A stretch of 64,000 bases of DNA from Schaalia canis (GTDB lineage: Bacteria > Actinomycetota > Actinomycetes > Actinomycetales > Actinomycetaceae). Below the pieces are notes generated by a model that was given only the letters and a program-made list of their open reading frames with translations, was not told the DNA's origin and made no database searches. Shown piece after piece: positions 19,844-28,472 of the stretch. Every line of letters begins with the position of its first letter. The first letter of the stretch is position 1. The position numbers were made by a program, and so were the translations under genes. The stretch lies in NCBI RefSeq assembly GCF_003858455.1, contig NZ_RQZF01000009.1, forward strand, positions 80,936-144,935. Direction: 5' to 3'.

Positions 19844-20878
19844 ATGGCACTATCTCTTCGGCATATTGGTCTTGGCCTGACAGGGGCCCTCATTGTTGGC
19901 GCTCTGGGCGCCACGCTCGGAGCCCTCACCTTTGCTCCCCCAGTTCCCAGTTCCTTGAGCACGCCCCCTTCCATTACCTCAGCAGCCGTGAGCAGTCGCT
20001 CCTTCGTTGATGAACGCACCGTGACCATCACTCTCAAGATCAAAGAAGCCGATGCTGCCGTCACTCCGCGAGCCGGACGTGTCACAGCGCTGAATGTTGT
20101 CCCTGGTAGCGAGCTCACCTCCGGCTCTCCTATGCTCAGCCTTGACGGTCATCGCATTATCGCTCTTCATACTGCAACGCCTCTCTATCGCGAGATCAAT
20201 GACGAGGCAGTCGGCACCGATATTGAAGCTCTTCAAAACGAACTCGTTAACCTTGGTTACGACATTGCTGTCACCGGCCGCGGAAGTTGGGGCACACGTT
20301 ATGCTCTAGCTGACCTGCTCGACATTGATGACGGTAATGGCGGTGTGCCCGCCTCGATCCCCCACGACCTTATCTTCTGGCTGCCTGCCCAGAAGGTCAA
20401 CGTTAAGGCTGTCAACGCACACCTGGGCGACGTGCTAGAACCCAACGCTGAGCTGGTGACGCTCACAGGCGGGGCAAGTAGCGGCTTCATTACCCTGCCG
20501 CCGGGAGCTGTTGACGGCTCGCGCGTCCTCAAAGTCAGCGGCAAGGACTACCCCGTTCCTGACACCGGCATTATCGAAGATCAAACTGTCCTTCAGGCCA
20601 TCGTTGCTTCTGAGGCCTACACCTTTGGCCAGATGCAACAGCAAGGCAAGGAGGACGCGGTGCTGTCTTTACCGTGGAAGCTCGCTGAGCCCATTGACGT
20701 GCAAGCTGTGCCTGCTGCGGCACTCTTTGATGTCACGCCTGAGACGGCATGTGTCTCCAGTGGCGGAAAGATCCTACCTGTGACGATCATTGCCTCTGAA
20801 CTGGGACAAAGTTTCATCACCACCGCCGAGCCTCTGACCGAGGTTGACCTGCAGGTGGAGGGCCTGAAATGTCCGTGA
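19844..20878 (+). CDS. Periplasmic adaptor-like protein with peptidoglycan-binding segment
   Basis: 344 residues, exported or membrane-anchored: one hydrophobic segment at about 9-31, then an extracytoplasmic part. TPRAGRVTALNVVPGSELTSG resembles the lipoyl/biotin-like hairpin of membrane-fusion proteins, and GTDIEALQNELVNLGYDI resembles a peptidoglycan-binding-1 repeat. ITLPPGAVDG... looks like the matching adaptor beta-barrel. GAAGGAG precedes the ATG. It overlaps the ABC ATPase by 10 nt, so it is the adaptor of that transporter. This adaptor-ATPase-permease trio is seen in Gram-positives; substrate is unknown. Confidence 0.72.
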   Translation: MALSLRHIGLGLTGALIVGALGATLGALTFAPPVPSSLSTPPSITSAAVSSRSFVDERTVTITLKIKEADAAVTPRAGRVTALNVVPGSELTSGSPMLSLDGHRIIALHTATPLYREINDEAVGTDIEALQNELVNLGYDIAVTGRGSWGTRYALADLLDIDDGNGGVPASIPHDLIFWLPAQKVNVKAVNAHLGDVLEPNAELVTLTGGASSGFITLPPGAVDGSRVLKVSGKDYPVPDTGIIEDQTVLQAIVASEAYTFGQMQQQGKEDAVLSLPWKLAEPIDVQAVPAAALFDVTPETACVSSGGKILPVTIIASELGQSFITTAEPLTEVDLQVEGLKCP

Positions 20879-21531
20879 TTCTGCGCGATCTTGGACACCG
20901 TTTCCCCGGTGGCCCGTGGCTGTTTCGCACGGTGAACGCCCAGGTCGTGCCAGGTGACGTGACAGCGTTGATTGGCCCGTCGGGTTCGGGGAAGTCAACG
21001 ATGCTGGCCATTATTGCTGGGTGGATTGGCGCTGCCGAGGGCGCAGTGGAGATTGCCCCGCGCGCGGATGGCTCTCCGGCAAGACTCAACTGGGTGTTCC
21101 AGAATCCTCATGGCGTGCCGCGCCGCAGCGCCATCGATCATGTGATGGTTCCCCTCTTTGCGCGCGGTTTTACTATTCCCCAAGCGCAGGAGGCCGCGCA
21201 GGCCCTCATGGAAGACTTTGCGCTCAGCCATGTTGCAGACAGACCTTTTGCGACCCTCTCAGGTGGTGAGGGCCAGCGTCTCATGCTTGCTCGCGCTCTT
21301 GCTGCAGCTCCTGATGTGCTCCTCGTTGATGAGCCCACTGCCCAGCTTGACCAGCGCACCGCACACCAGGTCGCAGGAACTTTAACTGCCCTGCAAAGCC
21401 GTGGCGTGGCGGTCATTATTGCCACTCACGACCCCTCGGTGCGCGATCAGTGTTCCTCGGTCATTGATTTGGCGGATTTTGTCTCCTTCGATGATGACGA
21501 GGGCATTACAGCAGCGGAGGTGGGAGCGTGA
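20869..21531 (+). CDS. ABC transporter ATP-binding protein (MacB/LolD type)
   Basis: A 220-residue nucleotide-binding domain. Walker A GPSGSGKST, a Q-loop in NWVFQNPHGVPRRS, signature LSGGEGQRLMLARAL, Walker B VLLVDEPT and the H-loop IIATHDPSV are all intact. The spacing and length fit the MacB/LolD group that works with FtsX-like permeases rather than solute importers. It overlaps the adaptor upstream and the permease downstream (4 nt), so the three are translated together. Confidence 0.92.
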   Translation: MSVILRDLGHRFPGGPWLFRTVNAQVVPGDVTALIGPSGSGKSTMLAIIAGWIGAAEGAVEIAPRADGSPARLNWVFQNPHGVPRRSAIDHVMVPLFARGFTIPQAQEAAQALMEDFALSHVADRPFATLSGGEGQRLMLARALAAAPDVLLVDEPTAQLDQRTAHQVAGTLTALQSRGVAVIIATHDPSVRDQCSSVIDLADFVSFDDDEGITAAEVGA

Positions 21532-22631
21532 AGTCCTCCGCATTGCGCCGCGAAATCTGGCGCGATATCTCGACCGGCACTGCGTGGAGTGTCATATTCA
21601 CGCTCGTTGCCTCTGTGCTCTTGACGGGGCTGGCCGCTGCCGACGTGCTCTTGGTGAGCAGGATTAATGCTCAGGCCGAGCACTACCGCTCCTCGATGGC
21701 CTCGATTATGGTGATGGAGGCCAAGGGGAAGATCAATGCTCACGCCTGCCTTGCGCTCTCACGCCAGCCGGGCGTTCATGCCGTCGTTGCCGTGCGTTCC
21801 CCCGAGAAGCAGGTGAGTGCTGACGCACTGCCCTCCTCCTCGATCCGTACCTACGAGTCCACCCCCGGTGTGGAGCGCATCCTTCGTATCCCCGTGACGG
21901 AGCGCGCGGGTACTGACATTGCGCCCGAGCAGGTGGGAGCCTACGTGTCCCAAAGTGTGGCCGAAACCTTAGCGCTCGGCCCTGGCGAGCGCTTCAGCCT
22001 CGGCGGCCAGCAGACGATGACAATGGGGATCTTCCCGTGGGACGAGGCCGACGGGCGCCGCCCCGGTTTTGCCTACTCCCTCTTTTTGCCGGTGCCACCC
22101 CGGGGAAGCTTCGATGAATGCTGGGTAGAGACCTGGCCAATGAACCCTGCGCTCGATTCCATGATCCGTGGAAGCGTTGAGGCGGGCGAGAATCTTCCGC
22201 ATCTGAGCCCCAAGCTCTACCCCTTCAATTCTTCTTTGGGCGCAACCTTTGACGGTAATGGTCTCTTTCACGATCGTCTGAGTGCTTATGCGCCGTGGCT
22301 TGTAGCGGTGCTTGGTGTGCTCATTGGTGCTGCCAGCGTGTGGCGCAGGCGCTTGGAGATCTCCTCAGATCTACATGCTGGTGTGGCGCGCGCGGATATC
22401 CTCGTGAAGTTCATGTGGGAGAGCGCCATCTGGGTGACGGCCACACAGATTCTGGCCCTGCCCGTCATGACCTGGATGGTTTTGCGCAATCCTGCCGCTG
22501 ACCAAGGTCAGATGTGGATGATGGTGCTTCTCTACCTGTTTCTCAGTGCTGCTTCATGCCTGATCGGCGCTTTCCTTGCCACCCTCGGCGTGCGCGAGAA
22601 GCACCTCCTGTCCTTCTTCAAGAATAGGTGA
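21528..22631 (+). CDS. FtsX/MacB-like ABC transporter permease
   Basis: 367 residues with a hydrophobic segment near residues 19-43, a long extracytoplasmic domain (about 45-255) and three C-terminal membrane segments (about 257-277, 302-325 and 334-356), the layout of MacB-type permeases, although the family sequence is weakly conserved here. The extracytoplasmic domain holds one Cys in HACLALSRQPG and one in FDECWVETWP. GTG start at 21528 overlaps the ATPase stop. It probably works mechanically on an envelope substrate together with the adaptor and the two lipoproteins that follow. Confidence 0.72.
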   Translation: MKSSALRREIWRDISTGTAWSVIFTLVASVLLTGLAAADVLLVSRINAQAEHYRSSMASIMVMEAKGKINAHACLALSRQPGVHAVVAVRSPEKQVSADALPSSSIRTYESTPGVERILRIPVTERAGTDIAPEQVGAYVSQSVAETLALGPGERFSLGGQQTMTMGIFPWDEADGRRPGFAYSLFLPVPPRGSFDECWVETWPMNPALDSMIRGSVEAGENLPHLSPKLYPFNSSLGATFDGNGLFHDRLSAYAPWLVAVLGVLIGAASVWRRRLEISSDLHAGVARADILVKFMWESAIWVTATQILALPVMTWMVLRNPAADQGQMWMMVLLYLFLSAASCLIGAFLATLGVREKHLLSFFKNR

Positions 22632-22636
22632 GCCCT

Positions 22637-23431
22637 ATGACACACACAGCGCATTCGTCATTGCTGTCTCCTTCCCTCCAGGCTGACCGACGCTATTGGA
22701 AGCGTTGGGGTGCCTGCGCCGCCCTCATCCCCCTCATATCTTTCAGTGCGGGGTGTGCGGCCATGAGCGGCGGGGATGAGGACGCTTCAGCCGCTCGCAG
22801 CGCCGAGCTCTACGCCGCCGATTTTGAACAAGCGCGCCAACGCACAGCGAACGCTCCCCTCGCCCAAGAGATCCTCGCTGACAATCGCATCACCGAAGCC
22901 GAGATGATCGGTATGTTGGACCTGTGGTCGACCTGCATGCAGGACAATGGCGTGACAGGCTACCAAGAGGGGCTGGACCCGGATTCACTGAAGTGGGATG
23001 ATTCGGTGCCGTGGGAGGTCTATGAACGCGCTCAAGAGAATTGCATCGCAAAAACTGGTTATTTCGAGGTGAGCATCCTCTATCGGAGCATCACCGTTAA
23101 TCCTGAGAACTACAATTGGAGTGCGCTCACCGTTCAGTGCCTCACGCGCAATCAGGTGCTTGAACCTGGATTCACCGCAGAACAGTACGACAAGGTCGCT
23201 GAGGACTTCGGTCGGGCGATCACCGAAGATAGTGTTGTTGCTGGAGGTCCGTCATTCCCCTTCCTGGGTGATCCAGCCACAGCTGAATGGATCCACGGCG
23301 AGTGTTCTCGCGATCATCGTTTCGACCGCCAGGCGGTCAGCGAACCCGCATGGGTCGATATGATGCGCCGTGAACGCAATGGGGAAACGACGGAAAACAC
23401 CGGCAGCACAGGACAGTCCTCCGCGTCATAG
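22637..23431 (+). CDS. Lipoprotein of the ABC cluster, copy 1
   Basis: About 264 residues. A basic N-terminus, a hydrophobic stretch and FSAGC form a lipoprotein signal, so the mature protein is anchored outside the membrane. No known domain is recognised. Shared with copy 2: an AA(D/E)F.(Q/R)AR start, PLAQ(E/K)IL.DN.I(T/S)E.EM, a (S)xCMxDNGV block, YR.I..NP.NYN, NPE-type PGFTAEQY and FLGDPATAEWI followed by ECSR. Cysteines in CM, NC, QC and EC are conserved between copies and could form two disulfides. Start at 22637 is chosen for AGGTGA 6 nt upstream; a GTG at 22628 overlaps the permease stop. Confidence 0.7.
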   Translation: MTHTAHSSLLSPSLQADRRYWKRWGACAALIPLISFSAGCAAMSGGDEDASAARSAELYAADFEQARQRTANAPLAQEILADNRITEAEMIGMLDLWSTCMQDNGVTGYQEGLDPDSLKWDDSVPWEVYERAQENCIAKTGYFEVSILYRSITVNPENYNWSALTVQCLTRNQVLEPGFTAEQYDKVAEDFGRAITEDSVVAGGPSFPFLGDPATAEWIHGECSRDHRFDRQAVSEPAWVDMMRRERNGETTENTGSTGQSSAS

Positions 23432-23460
23432 GCGCGCAATGGCGAAAGGACAGCGGGGAC

Positions 23461-24264
23461 ATGCAGCGGGTTCATGCGGGGCGTTCAGGCCAGTACCTGC
23501 GCGCTGGCACGCCCATTCGTTGGCTAGCCACCGGCTGCCTGAGTAGCATCCTCCTGACAGGCTGCACGATAGCCCCACAGGACACCGGCGTCACGGCGGA
23601 GGTCTCAGGCCAGGCGTATGCCGCCGAGTTTGACCGGGCGCGCCGTGATTCAGCCTCCTCACCCCTTGCCCAAAAAATTCTTGAGGACAATATTATTAGC
23701 GAGCAGGAGATGCTCGAACTGCTCGATGTCTATTCGGCCTGCATGATCGACAATGGTGTCAGCGGTTTCACCGCAAGTCTCACTGGGGATGGTGGGAACG
23801 ATGCCACTGTCACTCGGGCTGTGTACGATGCCGCAGAGAGCAACTGCCAGAAGCAAACCGGCTACCACGCCATCGAGTTCCTCTACAGAGACATCAGAGA
23901 AAATCCTTCGAACTACAACCGTTTCGAGATCCTTGTTGCCTGTTTTGTGCGCAACCGAATCGTTGAACCCGGGTATTCGCCAGAGCAGTATCACCGAGAG
24001 ACAGAAGCCTTTTTCCACCAGGTCAAAGAGCAGACCGAGATCCTGGGTGCAAGGCCGTATTCCTTCATCGGTGATCCAGTCACGGCCGAGTGGATTTTTT
24101 CGGAATGTAGCCGCAATTCGAGCTTCAATCGCGAAGACGTGCCCGAACCCGACTACCTCGAAGAGCTTCGCCGCAGCGAGGAAGGACTACCCCCTGTCGG
24201 CGCTCCCTCGGAGGCCGAAGAGAGCAGCTTCGAAGATGCCGGACAATCCGATCCGCTGAACTGA
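23461..24264 (+). CDS. Lipoprotein of the ABC cluster, copy 2
   Basis: 267 residues, paralogous to the preceding gene over its whole mature length, with lipobox LLTGC (Cys at about residue 36). The same four Cys-containing blocks recur (SACMIDNGVSG, ESNCQKQTGY, LVACFVRN, FSECSRN) together with FIGDPVTAEWIF. The C-terminal tail is acidic and variable. The pair looks like a tandem duplication that has diverged. Function unknown; partner or substrate receptor of the ABC system is the simplest guess. It converges on the YbbN-like gene with 4 nt between stops. Confidence 0.7.
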   Translation: MQRVHAGRSGQYLRAGTPIRWLATGCLSSILLTGCTIAPQDTGVTAEVSGQAYAAEFDRARRDSASSPLAQKILEDNIISEQEMLELLDVYSACMIDNGVSGFTASLTGDGGNDATVTRAVYDAAESNCQKQTGYHAIEFLYRDIRENPSNYNRFEILVACFVRNRIVEPGYSPEQYHRETEAFFHQVKEQTEILGARPYSFIGDPVTAEWIFSECSRNSSFNREDVPEPDYLEELRRSEEGLPPVGAPSEAEESSFEDAGQSDPLN

Positions 24265-24268
24265 TCCC

Positions 24269-25240
24269 TCAGACCATCAGCAGCGTGGCAAGCTTCTGCC
24301 GGGCAACGCGCACCTCGTCAGTAGCCCCAGCAATACGGAACAGGTCCAAGAGACGCAGTCGTGCAGCGTCACGCTCCTCCCCCGCTGTTGAGGCAATCGC
24401 AGCCAGGAGCACCTCGAAAGCCTGGGCATGCTGCCCATCGGCAAAAAGGGCGTCCGCCTGAGCGGCAGCTTCTTCTGCTCCGGCTTCGCCGGCGGCTCCG
24501 GCCTCGTCAGACAAGCCCTGCTGGCGCGCCAGTAGGCGCACGCGAGCCACAGCAGCCTTCGCTGCCTCATCCTTCGGGTGGTGCTCAATAACCTTCTCCC
24601 AGGCGGCAATCGCGCCCAGCAGATCCCCAGCCTCCTCTGCGGCAAGAGCAGGGAGGTGTTCCTCAGGGATCGGGGCGGCAGTGTCGGCTTCGGACACCTT
24701 CACCCCGCCCGTCACACCCATCTGCGCGGCAGCAGCCAGAAGGTCCTCAATCACCGGCACAACCTGCTCAGCCGCAGCAGACCCCTGGAAGAGGGGGACA
24801 GGGCGGCCGCCAATAACAGCAACCACCGTCGGCAGAGCCTGAATCTGGAAAGCCTGAGCAATCGCAGGAGAAGCAGCAGCGTCAATCTCCACAAGCTGGA
24901 AGCGACCCGCGAAACGCCGCGCAACATCTTCCATCATCGTGACAGTGCTGCGCGACTCCAAAGAGGCCTGCGCCCACAGCACAATGACGACCGGCACTGC
25001 CCGCGAGGTCGACATGACCAACTCGAAAGTGGACTCATCAGCTTGAGTAATAAGTGGCACGTCCAGACGAACACTCACCACATCCTCGCGTTGAGTGGCA
25101 TCACCCACCGGCGCCTGCCCCTCAGAAGGAACTCCCACAGGGCTTCCCTGGGCAGCATGCGCCGCCAAATCAATCGCCCCGTGAGAATCTGCCGGAGCTA
25201 AGGGCGTCTGAGGCTCAGAGGCTCCCATTGGCTGTGTCAT
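24269..25240 (-). CDS. YbbN/CnoX-like thioredoxin-TPR protein
   Basis: About 323 residues: a variable 65-residue N-terminus, a thioredoxin fold (about 68-175; FQIQALPTVVAVIGGRPVPLFQG has the cis-Pro), then TPR-like helices. The active-site position reads WAQASLES, so the CxxC pair is absent and it cannot act as a classical thioredoxin; YbbN proteins that lack it act as holdase co-chaperones. A GTG at 25252 would overlap the upstream gene stop by 4 nt; ATG at 25240 has GGAGAG 11 nt upstream. Last gene of a three-gene unit with two envelope proteins. Confidence 0.8.
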   Translation of the reverse strand: MTQPMGASEPQTPLAPADSHGAIDLAAHAAQGSPVGVPSEGQAPVGDATQREDVVSVRLDVPLITQADESTFELVMSTSRAVPVVIVLWAQASLESRSTVTMMEDVARRFAGRFQLVEIDAAASPAIAQAFQIQALPTVVAVIGGRPVPLFQGSAAAEQVVPVIEDLLAAAAQMGVTGGVKVSEADTAAPIPEEHLPALAAEEAGDLLGAIAAWEKVIEHHPKDEAAKAAVARVRLLARQQGLSDEAGAAGEAGAEEAAAQADALFADGQHAQAFEVLLAAIASTAGEERDAARLRLLDLFRIAGATDEVRVARQKLATLLMV

Positions 25241-25248
25241 CGTCAGGG

Positions 25249-26262
25249 TCACTCTCCCTCAGGCTTCGCGGCGTCATCACGGGTCACGGATTCAATGGCC
25301 CGCTCTACGCCAATCACACTGGCCTTATCGTTCGATCCCTCCACAGGAACACGGATCAACACATTCAGCAGGTAGTTGACCGTTACCTTACCCACGACAT
25401 TGGCATCCCCTGCCAAAGCTGCAGGAGAACCACCCAACTGCATCTTTGAACGGGCAATCGTGCGATCGTACGTGTGAGAGTAGGTCACAGTACCCGATAC
25501 AAGCGCTGCCCCATCCTGCAGGAGAACACCGGTCACAGGGAAATCACCTGTCTGAGCCTTCGCTGTTACCGTACCAGCAGAGGACACTGCCTCATTAAGG
25601 TCCTTCACTGTTTTGAGGTAGCTGTTTTGAGTGAACTCATCAGCAGTGAAAAGATCCGAGCCAGCCGTACCCGAGTTCAAGACCTCAGCATACTTAGCGA
25701 CAGCATCCTTCGGAGTCACAACAAACCCCGCTGCATCGGGAGCAAGGTAAGGGGAGCCCTCTTGGACAGACAGTGTTGAAATCTTCGTGCCGCCAAGCAG
25801 TCGCGTCCAGTTCTGGAGCTTGTAGCCAGAACGTGCATCCTCTTGAACGAAAACATAGGCTGCCGGAAGGGCACCACTTTCTGCCTTCGAAATATCGACA
25901 ACGACACGCGGCCATTCAGCCGAATTTGTCACCGTCAAAAGCTGCGGAGTCAGATCCAGATGAGGAACAGCAGCACCCGTCTTGGACGCCAGGGTGTACT
26001 GAGCTGCGCGCATCTTCAGCGCAGGATCGCTCACGCGTTCAGCGAGAAGCTCCGATTTCCCCGCCTTATCGGCCTCATCGATAGTCTCTTGCGCCTCACG
26101 CAGCATTGTGTCGATACGCTCAGCATCAAGATTCGGCGTGCCACTCTGGCTCTCGGACTGAGTGGGAGAATCCACCACAACGTCACCTGAACATGCTGCC
26201 AAAGTGCCCGAGGCAGCAAGGGTGAGAGCAAGTAAGGCGCTCACACGTCGTCGGTTGCTCAT
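25249..26262 (-). CDS. Lipoprotein of unknown function
   Basis: 337 residues. MSNRRRVSALLALTLAASGTLAACS is a textbook lipoprotein signal with lipobox LAAC (written here only to residue positions 20-23 as the cleavage region). The mature part has no domain I recognise; sequence such as TDEFTQNSY and DYSHTYDRTI-like strands suggests a beta-rich fold. GGAGGAAG one nt from the ATG supports the start at 26262. It overlaps the preceding membrane protein by 4 nt and is followed by the YbbN-like gene. Probably acts on the outer face of the membrane with its membrane-protein partner. Confidence 0.65.
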   Translation of the reverse strand: MSNRRRVSALLALTLAASGTLAACSGDVVVDSPTQSESQSGTPNLDAERIDTMLREAQETIDEADKAGKSELLAERVSDPALKMRAAQYTLASKTGAAVPHLDLTPQLLTVTNSAEWPRVVVDISKAESGALPAAYVFVQEDARSGYKLQNWTRLLGGTKISTLSVQEGSPYLAPDAAGFVVTPKDAVAKYAEVLNSGTAGSDLFTADEFTQNSYLKTVKDLNEAVSSAGTVTAKAQTGDFPVTGVLLQDGAALVSGTVTYSHTYDRTIARSKMQLGGSPAALAGDANVVGKVTVNYLLNVLIRVPVEGSNDKASVIGVERAIESVTRDDAAKPEGE

Positions 26263-28031
26263 TCTTCCTCCTTCGCGTGGGTACCACGCTTCATCCACGA
26301 CGACATGAGGGAACTCCATCCCCCTGCCTGCCCTGTTGGTCGCGAGGATGAGGAATCCTCGTCATGGTTTGTCGAAGAATCTTCTTCCCCTGCAGGCTCA
26401 TCTACTTTTTCGTCACCATCGCCGGTGTCTACCTGCCGGGTCACCACGGGAAGCAAACCTGTATCGAACTCTCTACCGTCGATCACCAAACGTTCCAGGC
26501 CGCGTTCCCGTGCTTCACGCAGCGCTCGGCGCGAGGGCAAAATTGCCGCACCTGGCCGAATCGATGACAGATCAATGGTTCCGGTATCGGTTGGAACAGT
26601 CTCTGGCGGATCGGCCTCGATCGGCCCGCCATTGGCTGCGTGGCGTCCAATGGTGAGTACACGCGGTTCGTCCTCATTTGCCTGCGGCGAGCCAGCGGTC
26701 TTTGACACTACGGGAACGTCTGCGGTGTCATCACTGACCTCACTCCCCTGCCCGGCGTGATCATCTCGATCGGCAGCGTGTCCTTCCCCAACCTGGGAGT
26801 CCACCATGTCAGCATATTCTTCAAGGTAGGCAGCCTCGTCGTGAGAAGGCGCATGTTCACCAGAAGGTTCAGGTTCTCCGCCGAGCTCATCGGCCTCGAA
26901 AGAGGGTTCTTCCCCCGCATCATCAGGAGTATCCGGTTGGTCCCAGCCATCATCGGGTACCGAGGAGAACACGTCAATCGTCGTCTCTAGCGGAATAGAC
27001 GAGTCCCCACCCTCAACGTCGAGATCTGCTTCCTTATCGGAGTGGTCAGCGGGGTATTCATCAGCATCAGGCTGTCCTTCGGATGCAATGTTCTCGCTCA
27101 TAGCAGCGTCCTCAACGCGTACATCCGTGTCAACAGCTTTTTCTGCGGCGTCCCTTCCTTCGTTCCCAGAGGCATCACTGTCGCGTTGCTCCGCTGAGGC
27201 TGCATAGTCAGCAATCTCTTCCAGAGAAATCGCCTGAGTATCCGTAATATCCGCACTCTCGCGAGCAGCAATACGTTCCGCACGCTCATGACGCGAGTTC
27301 ATCACACGCCACTGGCGATACGCCAGGAATACTGCGATTGCAGCAAACAGGATCGACAGAACCCACGCAAAGACTGCAAGCACATTCGTCTTCTTCACCC
27401 CCCAGGTCAGGGTGATCGTCGGAGCCGCATTTCCCGATTCACTCGCTGCCATAATTGCCTGGCCTGCAGCAACATCCTTCAAATCCAGGGAAACAGAGCC
27501 CTTGCCACTCACTTCCCGCAGCCACATGTCATTGGAAACAATCTCGTTGACAACGCCACCACCAGACTGTGCGGTATCAGCCGTGCCCGATGCAGACTGT
27601 GCACCATCGGCTGGTGGTGTTGCCTGGGACTGCGCATTATCCTGAGCACCGCTTTGTGCGGCTTGACCACTCTGCGCAGCCTGGGTGCTGGCCGATTCAT
27701 GCTCTGCGGTCTTGAGCATGGTGAGTCCACCCTCAACACCAATAATCTCGGTGTAAGCAGAGGTGCCAATCCATCCCATAATGTCGGCCGGAGTGCCCAC
27801 GACAAGGGCGACTTCCTCATCCTGGGCAGCAGAAGCAGTAACCTTCACTGACTGGCCAAATAGAGGCAAGACGCCATCTCGCGTCATGACAAAGGGCTGT
27901 GAAGGCGTCACCGAGGCGACGACTTCCTGTGCGGGCTTCCACACTGTCAGCCCCAAGATGCCCACAATCATGCAAAGGACAGCCAGTGCTGCAGCGACAA
28001 GTGCTGCGGCAAATTGTTGAAGGCGTTCCAT
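26259..28031 (-). CDS. Two-pass membrane protein with acidic cytoplasmic tail
   Basis: 590 residues: membrane segment at about 8-31, an extracytoplasmic region to about 215 that includes an Ala/Gln/Ser-rich stretch (about 112-158), a second membrane segment (about 216-238) and a very acidic low-complexity cytoplasmic region of some 350 residues rich in D, E and S. LVIDGREFDTGLLPVV near the C-terminus is the only structured-looking segment there. AAGGAG precedes the start by about 9 nt. No family recognised. The 4-nt overlap with the lipoprotein gene suggests a shared complex. Confidence 0.62.
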   Translation of the reverse strand: MERLQQFAAALVAAALAVLCMIVGILGLTVWKPAQEVVASVTPSQPFVMTRDGVLPLFGQSVKVTASAAQDEEVALVVGTPADIMGWIGTSAYTEIIGVEGGLTMLKTAEHESASTQAAQSGQAAQSGAQDNAQSQATPPADGAQSASGTADTAQSGGGVVNEIVSNDMWLREVSGKGSVSLDLKDVAAGQAIMAASESGNAAPTITLTWGVKKTNVLAVFAWVLSILFAAIAVFLAYRQWRVMNSRHERAERIAARESADITDTQAISLEEIADYAASAEQRDSDASGNEGRDAAEKAVDTDVRVEDAAMSENIASEGQPDADEYPADHSDKEADLDVEGGDSSIPLETTIDVFSSVPDDGWDQPDTPDDAGEEPSFEADELGGEPEPSGEHAPSHDEAAYLEEYADMVDSQVGEGHAADRDDHAGQGSEVSDDTADVPVVSKTAGSPQANEDEPRVLTIGRHAANGGPIEADPPETVPTDTGTIDLSSIRPGAAILPSRRALREARERGLERLVIDGREFDTGLLPVVTRQVDTGDGDEKVDEPAGEEDSSTNHDEDSSSSRPTGQAGGWSSLMSSWMKRGTHAKEEE

Positions 28032-28175
28032 AGGTCATGCTCCTTGTGACGGCTGTTGCTAGCGATCCTTAATAACGATACGGGAAATGTGGCAACGCTG
28101 TCAGAATGAGAGCGTCCTATTAGAAAAAACTCACCGAAAAAGCGGAATCCCTCATGACATTCTAGTATTTCGACG
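28032..28175. other. Spacer with nothing recognisable
   Basis: 144 nt between the acidic membrane protein start and the end of the small Cys/His protein gene on the same strand. AT-richer than its surroundings near 28090-28150 (for example TAGAAAAAACTCACC), which fits a promoter reading leftward, but no clear -35/-10 pair or terminator stem could be fixed. Confidence 0.3.
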
Positions 28176-28472
28176 TCAACGGGGCCTTAATCTTCTGTCC
28201 CAACAATCTGAATGCCAATGCCGACGCCCATCAAGGCCCTGAGGCATCCCAAAGGGAGCTTCTTCTGGCCATGCCACCACATGTGCTACCCCCGCCGCCA
28301 CAGTATGCAGGCAGCCAGGGCACACATAGTCCTTCGTTCCTCCGCGTACCCGACGAACCTGGTAGGGCGCACCTTCAGGTCCCAGTTCCGTTCGAGGGAC
28401 AGAAGCAAGCCGCCCCATATCAAGAGGTCGGTGCTCCTGCCCCCACGGACGCTTTGAGGAACGTCGTCCCAT
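28176..28472 (-). CDS. Small conserved Cys/His protein
   Basis: 98 residues, very basic at the N-terminus (MGRRSSKRPWGQ). VCPGCLHTV and HWHSDCWDRR give C-x2-C ... H-x2/3-C ligands for one zinc ion. It matches a short actinobacterial protein often labelled 'ATP/GTP-binding' without experimental support. The ATG shares its A with the nagA stop (TGATG), so expression is coupled to nagA. Function unknown; nucleic-acid binding is a guess from charge and the zinc-ribbon-like spacing. Confidence 0.7.
   Translation of the reverse strand: MGRRSSKRPWGQEHRPLDMGRLASVPRTELGPEGAPYQVRRVRGGTKDYVCPGCLHTVAAGVAHVVAWPEEAPFGMPQGLDGRRHWHSDCWDRRLRPR

Noticed and set aside
24269..25240. Active thioredoxin
   Set aside because: The CxxC site is replaced by AQAS.
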